Of a DNA stretch of 64,000 nucleotides, positions 12,029 through 20,689 are shown one piece after another. The translations under genes were made by a program, and so were the position numbers. The DNA is taken from NCBI RefSeq assembly GCF_001758465.1, contig NZ_MJIC01000009.1:1-64000 (forward strand), given 5' to 3'. Position 1 is the stretch's first letter. Every line of letters starts with the position of its first letter. Source of the DNA: Marisediminitalea lipolytica. GTDB taxonomy: Bacteria; Pseudomonadota; Gammaproteobacteria; Enterobacterales; Alteromonadaceae. The notes below the pieces were generated by a model that worked only from the letters and a program-made list of their open reading frames with translations, searched no databases and was not told the origin of the DNA.

Positions 12029-12355
12029 TTATTCGTTTTTAGGCGTATAGATAGGGCCAGGAAATGCGGTGACTTTGTCAGACAATTCGGTAATTTTTGC
12101 AGTTCCCTGTTTTTTTACCTGGTCGATTCTAAGCACATTATGCATAGGAATAAAAGTACTGGTCACGTCGGCAAACTCAGTTTTGAGTTTTTCATGCGAG
12201 GGATCAACAACGATTTGCGAATGGTTATCCCACACAAAATCGCCAATCTCCACAAATCCAAATAATCCGCCCTGGGAGACTTCACGCACATAAAGCTCGT
12301 AATGTTCCCCATTACTAACAAACTGTACACGATAGAGCATTTTATTACCGGCCAT
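12029..12355 (-). CDS. DUF1820 family protein
   Basis: 108-residue small cytosolic protein with the conserved DUF1820 pattern: MLYRVQFVSNGEHYELYVR near the start, then VSQGGLFGFVEIGDF, and VVDPSHEKLKTEFADV followed by TFIPMH. Function unknown. The longer frame would start at a GTG (12394), but a good sigma-70 promoter lies right there (-10 at 12396-12401), placing the transcript start near that GTG. The ATG at 12355, with an AGAGAA sequence before it, is therefore the better start. Confidence 0.88.
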   Translation of the reverse strand: MAGNKMLYRVQFVSNGEHYELYVREVSQGGLFGFVEIGDFVWDNHSQIVVDPSHEKLKTEFADVTSTFIPMHNVLRIDQVKKQGTAKITELSDKVTAFPGPIYTPKNE

Positions 12356-12395
12356 CAATTTTCTCTGTTTACTGCTAAAAAGGTGATAGCTCACA

Positions 12396-12424
12396 ATTAT
12401 AAGGGGTTAATTGCTGCGCTCCAA
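12396..12424 (-). promoter_or_regulatory. Sigma-70 promoter of the DUF1820 gene
   Basis: On the minus strand, -35 TTGGAG (12419-12424), a 17 bp spacer and a perfect -10 TATAAT (12396-12401). Transcription would start near 12389, leaving a short leader before the ATG at 12355. Confidence 0.75.
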
Positions 12425-12441
12425 TAGAATACGGCGGTTTG

Positions 12442-13011
12442 TTAGCGGCAGATAGGCTGAAGTAATGCCCGGGTGGCAATATGCAGCTCTTCGATGCTCT
12501 CAGCCAGAATACTGTTAATAGCGAAGCCCTGAACAAAACTGGTGAGCTGCAGGGCAACGGCCTCAACGTTAATATTGGTCTGGACTGTCTGCTGGCGCTG
12601 GGCTTGTTCCAAACAGCCAATAAAGGCCAGTTGTAATCTGTCCAGATAATGACGACCACGAGATTTGATCTCGTCATCCTCGCTGCCGAGTTCTGTCACC
12701 ATATTAATTAACAGGCAGCCTCTGCCATAAATGTGTGCGATATATTCGGCAAAAAAACGCTCGATGGAGGCCAGTCCCTGATGATCTTCAAGGTTAGCCA
12801 GAATAGGCTGGAGTTTGTGGGTCTCGTAGTAGCTTAGAGTGGCATACAGAAACTTGAGCTTGCTGCCAAATTCTAAATAAAAGCCACGCCGATTAAACTC
12901 AGTCCGGGCAATAATTTCGTCCATTACTGCACCGTTATAACTGTGTTCAATAAAGATATCTTCTGCTTCAGCAAGAATATCATCTAAGTTATAAAGCGAT
13001 TTACGAGGCAT
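12442..13011 (-). CDS. TetR family transcriptional regulator
   Basis: 189 residues. The N-terminal helix-turn-helix domain (about 8-55) reads LAEAEDIFIEHSYNGAVMDEIIARTEFNRRGFYLEFGSK in two parts, with the TetR pattern of a recognition helix before FYLEFGSK. The C-terminal ligand and dimer region is helical and unassigned, so the effector is unknown. A 13 bp perfect palindrome (13029-13041) lies just upstream and is a candidate auto-operator. No obvious target gene is divergently placed; slmA lies upstream on the same strand. Confidence 0.85.
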   Translation of the reverse strand: MPRKSLYNLDDILAEAEDIFIEHSYNGAVMDEIIARTEFNRRGFYLEFGSKLKFLYATLSYYETHKLQPILANLEDHQGLASIERFFAEYIAHIYGRGCLLINMVTELGSEDDEIKSRGRHYLDRLQLAFIGCLEQAQRQQTVQTNINVEAVALQLTSFVQGFAINSILAESIEELHIATRALLQPICR

Positions 13012-13028
13012 AATACTGTTAATTTTAT

Positions 13029-13041
13029 GTTATTTAATAAC
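13029..13041. promoter_or_regulatory. Candidate operator palindrome upstream of the TetR gene
   Basis: GTTATT-T-AATAAC is a perfect inverted repeat 18 bp before the tetR ATG. TetR regulators commonly bind such sites next to their own promoter. The assignment rests on position and symmetry only. Confidence 0.4.
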
Positions 13042-13092
13042 TGTAGTTTGCCTCGCACTAAATGCAAATAAACGGTTGGTTTTATAAAGAAA

Positions 13093-13683
13093 TCAGATAA
13101 AAAACGACTGTTTGAAGCAAGCCCAGTGTTCGTTAAAATGTTCGGTGGGCTTACGTTGAAAACCGCTGCGAATAAACTGATTAATACGGCCGTCAGTAAA
13201 GCAAATCAAGGTGTTAGCAATCAGCCCTTCATCGGCCGATAATTCCTTGCCTTCACGCAGTCGACGCTCACGAAGCACTTGTTTAAGCTGAGTTTCCAGG
13301 CGTTCAAATAACTTAGCAATGCGCAGCCTTAAGCGTTCCTGTTCGCCCATCAGGGCATCACCATTTAAAATCCGGGTAATACCCGGGTTTTTTTCTGCAA
13401 AACCTAAAATCAGGTGCAGGATAAGCTGGCAACGGGCGGCCGAATCCTTTTCTTCGTTCATTATTTTGTTAATGCGCGAAAATAAGGTTTCTTCGATAAA
13501 CTCAATCAGCCCCTCAAACATCCGGGCTTTACTGGGAAAATGACGATACAGTGCAGCTTCTGATACGCCTACTTTCTCAGCCAGTTTAGCGGTTGTGATC
13601 CGCTGTCCGGGACTGGTTTCCAGCATGCTGGCGAGCGCCTGAAGAATTTGCGCGCGGCGATTTGTTCTTTTTGCAGCAGGCAT
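13093..13683 (-). CDS. slmA: Nucleoid occlusion factor SlmA
   Basis: 196 residues, against 198 in E. coli. SlmA is a TetR-fold DNA-binding protein that blocks FtsZ ring assembly over the nucleoid. The HTH is seen in [21 protein letters not shown], and the family-typical [18 protein letters not shown] and [14 protein letters not shown] segments follow. The start is put at the ATG at 13683, preceded by GGAGGAAA, rather than at the upstream ATG (13719), whose frame contains that ribosome site. It lies directly downstream of coaBC as in relatives, but dut, usually between them, is absent. Confidence 0.93.
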   Translation of the reverse strand: MPAAKRTNRRAQILQALASMLETSPGQRITTAKLAEKVGVSEAALYRHFPSKARMFEGLIEFIEETLFSRINKIMNEEKDSAARCQLILHLILGFAEKNPGITRILNGDALMGEQERLRLRIAKLFERLETQLKQVLRERRLREGKELSADEGLIANTLICFTDGRINQFIRSGFQRKPTEHFNEHWACFKQSFFI

Positions 13684-13740
13684 AATAAAAGTGTTTCCTC
13701 CACTAATATTGGATGACAACGGTTCGTTGTTTACTGAATA

Positions 13741-14958
13741 TTATAATGACTGTGTGTCTTGTTTTTCTTGATATCGTTCTGATATCAGGTTCAATAACGC
13801 AACGGCCAGTGCTAATTTGGGCTGCGCAGGTAAGTCCTGGCGGCCACCCGGCCAAAAAACATTTAGCGCATTGGCATCACTGTTAAAGCCTAAACCGGCA
13901 ATAGTAATATCATTAGCAGCAATCATGTCGAGCTTCTTATCGGCCAGTTTGCGTTTAGCATAAGCTTCAACATCCTGACTTTCGGCAGCAAAACCAACGC
14001 AAAACGGCGGTTTAGGCAAGCCTGCTACTGTCTTTAGAATATCAGGGTTTTTTACAAAAGTAAGTGTTAACTCATCGTCATTTTTCTTAATTTTATTATC
14101 CGCCACAGCCTGCGCCCGGTAATCTGCTACCGCTGCGGTGGCGACAAAAATATCATGCTGGTTAACTTCGGCCATTACGGCATCGAGCATTTGGGCTGCG
14201 CTTTCCACATTAATGCGTTGCACACCCTTAGGCGTAGTCAGCGCCACAGGGCCCGTTACTAAGGTAACCTCTGCGCCCTGGTTGCGGGCCTGTTCGGCAA
14301 TGGCAAAGCCCATTTTGCCGGAGCTGTGGTTGGATATAAAACGCACAGGATCAAGACATTCCCGGGTGGGCCCCGCGGTTATCAACAGGCGTTTGCCAGC
14401 CAGAGGCTGCACCGGATTACACAGGCTGCTGAGCGATTTAACAATATCCTCTGGCTCAAGCATACGACCGGGGCCAATATCGCCACAGGCCTGCGCGCCA
14501 TCCGCCGGGCCTAACAGATGAATGCCATAATTTTGCAGTAAACTCAGATTGTGCTGAGTAGGTTTTGCTTTCCACATTTGCTGGTTCATGGCCGGTGCCA
14601 GACACACCTGAGCAGTGGTAGCTAAATACAGGGTAGTCAGCAAATCATCGGCAATGCCGTGAGCCAGTTTGGCCATGGTATTTGCCGTCACCGGGGCGAT
14701 TAACAGTACATCAGCCCATTTGGCTAGTTCGATATGTCCCATTGCCGCTTCGGCACTGGGGTCTAATAAATCGGTACTCACCGGAAAACCTGAGACAGCC
14801 TGCAAGGCCAGTTCGCTGACAAAGTGACTGGCAGACTGGTTCAGCACTACTCTTACCTGAGCGCCTTCGGCGGTTAATTTACGCACCAAATCCGGGGTCT
14901 TGTAGGCCGCGATACCACCACAGATCCCCAATACTATCTTTTTACCTTGTAACGTCAT
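13741..14958 (-). CDS. coaBC: Bifunctional CoaBC (PPC synthetase / PPC decarboxylase)
   Basis: 405 residues. It makes 4'-phosphopantothenoylcysteine and decarboxylates it to 4'-phosphopantetheine in CoA synthesis. The N-terminal flavoprotein decarboxylase half (about 1-185) shows GGIAAYKTPDLVR, the PAMNQQMW motif and the substrate-clamp cysteine in GAQACGDIG. The C-terminal synthetase half (about 190-400) shows ITAGPTRE, the NHSSGKMG dimer motif and the DNKIKK lysine segment. Full length for the family. It is divergent from radC and, with coaD at 21986-22468, places two CoA enzymes in the window. Confidence 0.96.
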   Translation of the reverse strand: MTLQGKKIVLGICGGIAAYKTPDLVRKLTAEGAQVRVVLNQSASHFVSELALQAVSGFPVSTDLLDPSAEAAMGHIELAKWADVLLIAPVTANTMAKLAHGIADDLLTTLYLATTAQVCLAPAMNQQMWKAKPTQHNLSLLQNYGIHLLGPADGAQACGDIGPGRMLEPEDIVKSLSSLCNPVQPLAGKRLLITAGPTRECLDPVRFISNHSSGKMGFAIAEQARNQGAEVTLVTGPVALTTPKGVQRINVESAAQMLDAVMAEVNQHDIFVATAAVADYRAQAVADNKIKKNDDELTLTFVKNPDILKTVAGLPKPPFCVGFAAESQDVEAYAKRKLADKKLDMIAANDITIAGLGFNSDANALNVFWPGGRQDLPAQPKLALAVALLNLISERYQEKQDTQSL

Positions 14959-15103
14959 CTTTTATGCCTGACCTGCTAAACGTTAAAAGATTAGCATGTG
15001 GTAACGGCCGTGGGTAGTGAAAACCCGGCTCTGGTGCAGTAGTGGACGGGAAATTAATGCTTTAGTCTAAAGTGGTTATCAGATTAATTTCATGAGAGTT
15101 ATC

Positions 15104-15778
15104 ATGGCACTACAAAATTGGCCCGAGCAGGAAAGACCTCGCGAGCGATTACTCCGATACGGCGTAGATCAACTTTCGGACACCGAATTACTGGCCATTA
15201 TTTTGCGTACAGGCACCCGGGAGCTTAGTGTTCTGGAGCTGGCCGGTACCTTGCTGGCGCATTTCTGCAGTTTACGGGGAGTGGTCTCAGCATCCCGTCA
15301 GCAGTTGTGCGAAGTGAGTGGGGTTGGAATGGCCAGATACTGCGAATTACAAGCCGCCATGGAGATTTGCCGCCGACAGCTGGCTGAGCCGTTGTATAAG
15401 AAGTCAGTTTTTAATTGTGCCGAAGACGCCAAAATTTACTTAAGAGCCGAACTCAGGGATCTTAAGCAAGAGGTGTTTGGGGTGCTGATGCTGGATAGTC
15501 AGCATCAGTTAATTGCATTTCGTAAATTATTTGCTGGTACCATAAATGCTGCTGCAGTCTATCCGCGGGAAATTGTTAAACAGGTAATAGCCGATCATGC
15601 GGCCGCTGTTATTCTGGTACACAATCACCCGTCGGGTAACGCCACCCCCAGCGAGGCCGATATTCGTTTAACCCGGGATATAAAACATGCCATGGCACTG
15701 GTCGATGTGGATGTGCTGGACCATTTTATTGTGGCAGATAACCATGTGTGTTCACTGGCTCAACAAGGGCTGATGTGA
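15104..15778 (+). CDS. radC: RadC family JAB-domain protein
   Basis: 224 residues, against 222 in E. coli. An N-terminal helix-hairpin-helix-like part (RERLLRYG then LSDTELLAIILRTGT and VSGVGMARYCEL) is followed by a JAB/MPN+ metalloprotein domain with HNHPSGNATPSEAD, the zinc-binding HxHP...SxxD motif. Biochemical role unsettled; it is not a proven repair gene despite its name. The ATG at 15104 is chosen over that at 15092 because GAGAG lies between them as ribosome site and the family length fits. Confidence 0.92.
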   Translation: MALQNWPEQERPRERLLRYGVDQLSDTELLAIILRTGTRELSVLELAGTLLAHFCSLRGVVSASRQQLCEVSGVGMARYCELQAAMEICRRQLAEPLYKKSVFNCAEDAKIYLRAELRDLKQEVFGVLMLDSQHQLIAFRKLFAGTINAAAVYPREIVKQVIADHAAAVILVHNHPSGNATPSEADIRLTRDIKHAMALVDVDVLDHFIVADNHVCSLAQQGLM

Positions 15779-15949
15779 ACCTTTTAGCCGTTATTTTTTA
15801 TAAAGGTTTTAAAATTTATACTTTAGTTTGCTTTTATATACCGCTATAGTTAGCATTGAGTTGTACTTTTTTGCAGCAACCCTAGTGATCTCGGGTACAA
15901 AATGCTTTAGTATGATTACTTGGCGGATATCCCATAGAAAGGACTAAAC

Positions 15950-16309
15950 ATGAAAAAATCATTGCTTATTACGCTGATCACTGCCGCTATGGCAATGTCT
16001 GCGAATGCACAAGAAGAGACTGGCGGTGCGGGCTCCGCTACTGGTGGTACAATTGGTGGCCTGAGTTCAGCAGCTGTTGCTGGTGGCGCTATCGGTCTTA
16101 GCGTTATTGCTTCTGTTGCTGCTAGCAGCGACGGTAACTCTACTGTTATCGTACCACCCCCACCACCTGCTTCTTGTGAAGCTGGTGACGACCTGATTGA
16201 CGGCGTTTGTTACAACGTTACTGATACAGTAACCGTAACAGTGTCTAACTCAGTAACCACTACAATCACTGTTCCGGTAACAACTACTTACCTGCCAACA
16301 GCTGGTTAA
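15950..16309 (+). CDS. yjbE: YjbE/GfcA-like exported Gly/Thr-rich protein
   Basis: 119 residues. A clean signal peptide (about 1-20, ending MSANA) is followed by a Gly/Ala/Ser stretch, a run of prolines (VPPPPPAS), two cysteines, and a Thr/Val-rich tail (TVTVSNSVTTTITVPVTTTY). Small Thr-rich exported proteins of this kind open the yjbEFGH and gfcABCD operons of enterobacteria, which support exopolysaccharide or group 4 capsule formation. The three genes after it are the F, G and H partners. A terminator directly follows, so this gene may be made in excess of the rest. Confidence 0.75.
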   Translation: MKKSLLITLITAAMAMSANAQEETGGAGSATGGTIGGLSSAAVAGGAIGLSVIASVAASSDGNSTVIVPPPPPASCEAGDDLIDGVCYNVTDTVTVTVSNSVTTTITVPVTTTYLPTAG

Positions 16310-16326
16310 TCGTTATACCGAATTCT

Positions 16327-16353
16327 AAAAGCCGCCTCTCAGGCGGCTTTTTT
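16327..16353 (+). terminator. Terminator between yjbE and yjbF
   Basis: AAAAGCCGCC-TCTC-AGGCGGCTTTTTT: a 10-bp stem with T6, 17 nt after the yjbE stop. It should limit transcription of the downstream yjbFGH genes. Confidence 0.88.
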
Positions 16354-16438
16354 ATTGGCTAAAGTGTTTAGCATGCCGGGCTTTTCTTGTACATTGAACT
16401 CATCTGAACCGGTAAGCTTTCGCAATACAGAGTTATTC

Positions 16439-17140
16439 ATGTTTTCTGCATTCTCTCGTCGTATTATTTTGGTTGGGCTGTTAACGGGGCTCTTGCTGTC
16501 AGGCTGCTCGTCTACCAACCAGCTATACTGGAATACGCTTAAATTAGCGTTTTTCCCGGATACTCCCTCACTTACCCTCGAACAGGTAAAAAGTAGCAAA
16601 ATTGATTTACTCAAAGTTGTGCATGGCGAACGCCAGCCTGCTTTTCTGGCTTTAGCTTATATCGAAGGCGGACATCATAAGTGGGTATCGGCTGATCACG
16701 CGGTATTAACCATGGACAACAATAAGATTATTCGGACCAGCGGGCTGCAAACTAATCTGCAATATACCCAGGGGACAGACGCTAACCCGTTGCGAAAAGA
16801 ACACTCTCTTAACGGCCAGAGCTGGCAGTATCAAATTGATATCGAAGATAAAGTGTATGGTTTACCAGTGACCTCTCAATGGCAGGAAGGCCAACCAGAA
16901 ACGGTTACTTTCTACGAGCAGCCATTATCGGTTATACCGGTTACCGAGGTAATGACAACGGAGATTCAGGACCCTTACTGGCAGCATACCGAGCGTTGGG
17001 AGAATTATTACTGGCTGGATGCCAGCACCAGAGAAGTGGTGTATTCCGAGCAACAGGCAACCCCTTATTCAGAGCGTATGGTAATGACCTATGTTAGCCG
17101 TATCGCCCGCCTGCTAAACGAGTCGGAGTCTGACCTATGA
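16439..17140 (+). CDS. yjbF: YjbF/GfcB family lipoprotein
   Basis: 233 residues from the ATG at 16439. The longer frame (TTG at 16355) would begin inside the terminator and push the signal peptide inward. The signal sequence RIILVGLLTGLLLSGC ends in a lipobox (LSGC) with the lipidated Cys near residue 23, followed by SS, an outer-membrane sorting context. The body matches the beta-rich YjbF/GfcB lipoproteins of exopolysaccharide operons. It overlaps yjbG by 4 nt (ATGA), so the two are translationally coupled. Confidence 0.85.
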   Translation: MFSAFSRRIILVGLLTGLLLSGCSSTNQLYWNTLKLAFFPDTPSLTLEQVKSSKIDLLKVVHGERQPAFLALAYIEGGHHKWVSADHAVLTMDNNKIIRTSGLQTNLQYTQGTDANPLRKEHSLNGQSWQYQIDIEDKVYGLPVTSQWQEGQPETVTFYEQPLSVIPVTEVMTTEIQDPYWQHTERWENYYWLDASTREVVYSEQQATPYSERMVMTYVSRIARLLNESESDL

Positions 17141-17865
17141 AGTATTTCATCAGAACGGCGCTGGTGGCACTGCTGTGCTTACCGAGTTGGGTACTTGCGG
17201 ATGTGACCTTTAATGTGGCAGGCAAAATCATTACCTTTAATCAGCCGGTGAGGTTAGCAACGGTGTTATCCATGGTAGAGCCTACTCCAGAGTACTGGGC
17301 AAACGCCGCCGTATATCACCTGGAAGACCCAGACGTTGAACAGATGCGCGCCGAGGTACTAAAGCAACTGGCGTCGCTGATTCGCCAGCAAACCAAAGAC
17401 AGTAACGCCTATCGCAATCTGACCGCGTTTTATCAGGAGATTGGCCGTTGGCAATTAATGCGTCGACTCAACATCAATATCGATTACGATCAGGCGCGCT
17501 TAAACCCAAAACGTAACCCGCAGTTTAACGAAGGTGTTTACTACATTCGTTTAAAACCAAGAACGGAGCAGATAAAACTCACCGGCATGCTGACTCAGGC
17601 TACCGCATTGCCCTTCGACGGCAGCTTTACTGTTACCGACTATCTCGACAAGGTTCAGCTCAGTCACGCCGCTCACCGGGATTATGTCTACTTACTGGAA
17701 CCTGATGGCGCTGTGAATAAATTAGGTATTGCTTACTGGAATAAGCAGCATTACCGACCCATGCCAGGCAGTGAAATTTTTATCCCGCTGCAGGATGAGC
17801 TGTTTTTCGATCGAATCGGTTCGCTTAACGACCATATCGCCCAACTGATGATGCATAGGATGTAA
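17137..17865 (+). CDS. yjbG: YjbG/GfcC family capsule-associated periplasmic protein
   Basis: 242 residues with a signal peptide (about 1-21, ending WVLA). The family-typical pattern of two ubiquitin-like beta-grasp segments is suggested by VTFNVAGKIITFNQPVRLATVL near the start and by the polysaccharide-export-like C-terminal part (YVYLLEPDGAVNKLG and PGSEIFIPL). GfcC is a periplasmic component of group 4 capsule formation in E. coli. Coupled to yjbF by ATGA overlap and 2 nt from yjbH. Confidence 0.85.
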   Translation: MKYFIRTALVALLCLPSWVLADVTFNVAGKIITFNQPVRLATVLSMVEPTPEYWANAAVYHLEDPDVEQMRAEVLKQLASLIRQQTKDSNAYRNLTAFYQEIGRWQLMRRLNINIDYDQARLNPKRNPQFNEGVYYIRLKPRTEQIKLTGMLTQATALPFDGSFTVTDYLDKVQLSHAAHRDYVYLLEPDGAVNKLGIAYWNKQHYRPMPGSEIFIPLQDELFFDRIGSLNDHIAQLMMHRM

Positions 17866-17867
17866 TT

Positions 17868-19979
17868 TTGGCTGCTTCGCGTTTTTCTCTTTCTTTAACT
17901 TCGTTACTGCTTGCCAGCTCAGGTATTGCGGTACAGGCAAATGAGTCTGATGAGCCAAACACTTATGCCGTAACGCCCAGCCAGATGGTGCAGGGCGGGG
18001 TTGGTATCTGGCAAACTCCCACGGCCAGGATGATGCCTGAAGGGTCGTTATCGCTAAATTACACCGATAATGAAGAATACCGGTTCTGGTCGGTCAGTCT
18101 GCAACTGTTCCCCTGGATGGAAGCCACCGCCCGATATACTGATGTCCGGACCCGGCTTTACAGTAACATCGACAGTTTTAGTGGCGATCAGACCCTCAAA
18201 GACAAAGGCCTGGATGTTAAATTTCGCTTGTGGCAGGAAAGCTATTACCTGCCGGATATTTCCCTCGGTTTTCGCGATTTCGGCGGCACGGGCTTTTTTG
18301 AAAGTGAGTTTATAAATGCCAGTAAATCCATCGGCCCCTTTGATATCCATGCGGGGTTAGGCTGGGGGTATCTGGGTCATCATAACGATCTGACCAACCC
18401 CTTTTGTGAGCTACGGGAAAGCTATTGTACCCGCCCTGACGGTTATTCAGGCCGCGGTGGTAAGGTAGATTACCAAAACTTTTTTAAAGGGCCTGTGGCA
18501 CTGTTTGGTGGCGTTGAATACCAGACTCCCATGCCGGGCCTGAGCATTAAAGCGGAATACGAAGGCAATAACTATCAGTTTGACCGTGCCGGCCAGTTAG
18601 CGCAGGACTCGCGGTGGAACATCGGTGCGGTGTACCGCTGGAACGATCTGGATTTTTCAGTTAACTATCAGCGTGGCAATACCTTTGGCTTTGGTGTCAG
18701 TTACCGCATGAATATGCACACCATGAGTCAGCCCAAAATAGACCGTGAACCGCGCAATATCGTTGGCGTAAAACCCGCCGAAAATCTTACCACGATAAAC
18801 CGGCAGCGACTGTATAACGATATGATCTACCAGGGCGGTTATGTCATCAACGACATGCAAATTACCGAAGATAAAGCGACCTTCTACGGCTTACAAACCT
18901 CCTATCGCGATCAGGATGAAGCGGTTGAGCGGGTAGGGCGTATTCTGGCTTCAGAACTGCCGTTGTCGATCAAGGAATACCACCTGGTTGAGCATACTAA
19001 CAATATTCCCATGCTGGACACGGTTATTGATGCCGAAAAGTTCAGAGCGCATGCGTCTTACAGCGTACCTGAAAGCGACCTGACGACCACCTACCGCAGA
19101 ACCTCGCCCACCGATCAGCAGGTTGAGGATTATCACCCTAATGCCACATCAGGCGGATCAATTTCTACCAAGTTTTTCTGGACTCAGACTTTTGGTAACC
19201 CGGAAGACTTTTACCTGTACCAGACCGGTTTAATCACCACGCTGGGCTATAAGTTTAACCCTCAGTTCGGGGTTTACAGCAGTATTCGAACCACGCTGTT
19301 AGATAACTTTGATAAATTTAACTATAAGGTCGATAACGAAGAAACCGTGCTGCCCCGGGTAAGAACGCAAATTCGTGAATATGTTACCCAGGGCGTGTTT
19401 ACCCTGGATACTGCTTTTGCCGTATGGACCGATCGAATTAGTGATAACTGGTATTATCAGACCTACGGTGGTCTGCTGGAGACCATGTATGGCGGGATCG
19501 GGGGTGAAGTTATGTACCGGCCTATCGACAGTTCTTTTGCCTTTGGTGTCGACGTAAACTACGTCAAACAGCGGGATTTCGACAGTCCGACAGGCTTTTT
19601 AGACTACACCGCGGTAACCGGTTATGCGTCGTTTTACTACGAACCCGACTTTTTACCGGATACACGCCTCAGAGCCAGTGTAGGCCAGTTTTTGGCAGAA
19701 GACCGCGGGGTTAACCTGGAATTTGCCAAACGCTTCGACAGTGGCGTTGTAGTGGGTGCGTTTGCCTCATTTACCAATGTGTCGGCAGAAGAATACGGCG
19801 AAGGCAGCTTTACCAAAGGCTTCTATATTTCGATCCCGATCGATCTGTTTTTACTTAAGCCGGCGAAGGGGCGGGGGCAATTCCCATGGATCCCGATTGC
19901 CCGGGATGGCGGGCAAATGCTGAACCGGCCTTCACAGCTGATCGGCACCACGGAAATACGATCGCCGTTCTTGGATTAA
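17868..19979 (+). CDS. yjbH: YjbH/GfcD family outer-membrane beta-barrel protein
   Basis: 703 residues, TTG start with AGGA upstream; the signal peptide (FSLSLTSLLLASSGIAVQA) begins right after it, so no later start fits. The mature protein is rich in alternating aromatic and polar strands, as in large outer-membrane barrels. It carries the family-typical start VQGGVGIWQTPTARMMPEG and the C-terminal PIARDGGQMLNRP. YjbH/GfcD is thought to act in surface polysaccharide secretion. Last gene of the operon; 3' of it is a T-run (20024-20033) but no convincing stem. Confidence 0.88.
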   Translation: MAASRFSLSLTSLLLASSGIAVQANESDEPNTYAVTPSQMVQGGVGIWQTPTARMMPEGSLSLNYTDNEEYRFWSVSLQLFPWMEATARYTDVRTRLYSNIDSFSGDQTLKDKGLDVKFRLWQESYYLPDISLGFRDFGGTGFFESEFINASKSIGPFDIHAGLGWGYLGHHNDLTNPFCELRESYCTRPDGYSGRGGKVDYQNFFKGPVALFGGVEYQTPMPGLSIKAEYEGNNYQFDRAGQLAQDSRWNIGAVYRWNDLDFSVNYQRGNTFGFGVSYRMNMHTMSQPKIDREPRNIVGVKPAENLTTINRQRLYNDMIYQGGYVINDMQITEDKATFYGLQTSYRDQDEAVERVGRILASELPLSIKEYHLVEHTNNIPMLDTVIDAEKFRAHASYSVPESDLTTTYRRTSPTDQQVEDYHPNATSGGSISTKFFWTQTFGNPEDFYLYQTGLITTLGYKFNPQFGVYSSIRTTLLDNFDKFNYKVDNEETVLPRVRTQIREYVTQGVFTLDTAFAVWTDRISDNWYYQTYGGLLETMYGGIGGEVMYRPIDSSFAFGVDVNYVKQRDFDSPTGFLDYTAVTGYASFYYEPDFLPDTRLRASVGQFLAEDRGVNLEFAKRFDSGVVVGAFASFTNVSAEEYGEGSFTKGFYISIPIDLFLLKPAKGRGQFPWIPIARDGGQMLNRPSQLIGTTEIRSPFLD

Positions 19980-20063
19980 GCGCTAAAACAGGGTATAAAT
20001 GCCGATCTGAGGGATCTGGTTGGCGTTTTTTTAATCAGGATCGCAGCTTTTTCTGGATTAGTG

Positions 20064-20092
20064 TTGAATTAGGCGCAAATTTGCTGTATAAA
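20064..20092 (+). promoter_or_regulatory. Sigma-70 promoter of rpmB-rpmG
   Basis: -35 TTGAAT (20064-20069), a 17 bp spacer, -10 TATAAA (20087-20092), then a GC-rich discriminator (TGCGCCC). Such discriminators are typical of growth-rate- and ppGpp-controlled ribosomal promoters. Confidence 0.8.
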
Positions 20093-20195
20093 ATGCGCCC
20101 TCTTATTTAAAGGTTAAGACGTCATCAGACCCGACGCCCAAAAACGCTGGTGGGACCGATTGACGAGACAAAATTCGTTGTTTTGGAGACAAATA

Positions 20196-20432
20196 ATGTC
20201 AAGAGTATGTCAAGTAACAGGTAAGCGTCCTGCGGTAGGTAACAACCGCTCTCACGCTAGAAACGCGACTCGTCGTCGCTTTTTACCAAACCTTCAAACT
20301 CACCGTTTTTGGGTTGAAAGCGAAAACCGCTTTGTTAAATTACGCTTAACGCCTAAAGGTATGCGTATTATCGATAAAAAAGGTATTGATGCAGTATTAA
20401 CTGACATCCGTGCCCGTGGTGAAAAGATCTAA
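20196..20432 (+). CDS. rpmB: 50S ribosomal protein L28
   Basis: 78 residues, the standard length, opening [12 protein letters not shown]. The protein binds 23S rRNA in the large subunit. TTGGAGAC precedes the ATG at 20196 as ribosome site; the longer frame that begins 36 nt earlier is not used. Followed 12 nt later by rpmG, the conserved pair of gammaproteobacteria. Confidence 0.97.
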   Translation: MSRVCQVTGKRPAVGNNRSHARNATRRRFLPNLQTHRFWVESENRFVKLRLTPKGMRIIDKKGIDAVLTDIRARGEKI

Positions 20433-20444
20433 GGAAGCCAAATC

Positions 20445-20600
20445 ATGCGTGATAAAATTAAATTAGTTTCTTCAGCTGGTACTGGTTTCTTCTACACCAC
20501 TGACAAAAACAAGCGTAACATGCCGGGCAAAATGGAAATCAAAAAGTATGATCCAGTTGTTCGCAAGCACGTTATGTTCAAAGAGGCCAAAATCAAGTAA
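20445..20600 (+). CDS. rpmG: 50S ribosomal protein L33
   Basis: 51 residues ([20 protein letters not shown] then [23 protein letters not shown] in the second half). It contains no cysteine, so this is the zinc-independent C- form. AAGGAAG upstream serves as ribosome site. Found by reading directly downstream of rpmB; it is short. Confidence 0.97.
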   Translation: MRDKIKLVSSAGTGFFYTTDKNKRNMPGKMEIKKYDPVVRKHVMFKEAKIK

Positions 20601-20622
20601 TAAAACTTGCTTTTGTCTCCAC

Positions 20623-20649
20623 GAAAACCCGGCCGTTGCCGGGTTTTTT
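20623..20649 (+). terminator. Terminator after rpmB-rpmG
   Basis: AAAACCCGGC-CGTT-GCCGGGTTTTTT: strong stem with T6, 23 nt after the rpmG stop. Confidence 0.92.
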
Positions 20650-20689
20650 GCGTGTTCAATCAGCAGTTGATCCGGGTAGGTAGCAACAG

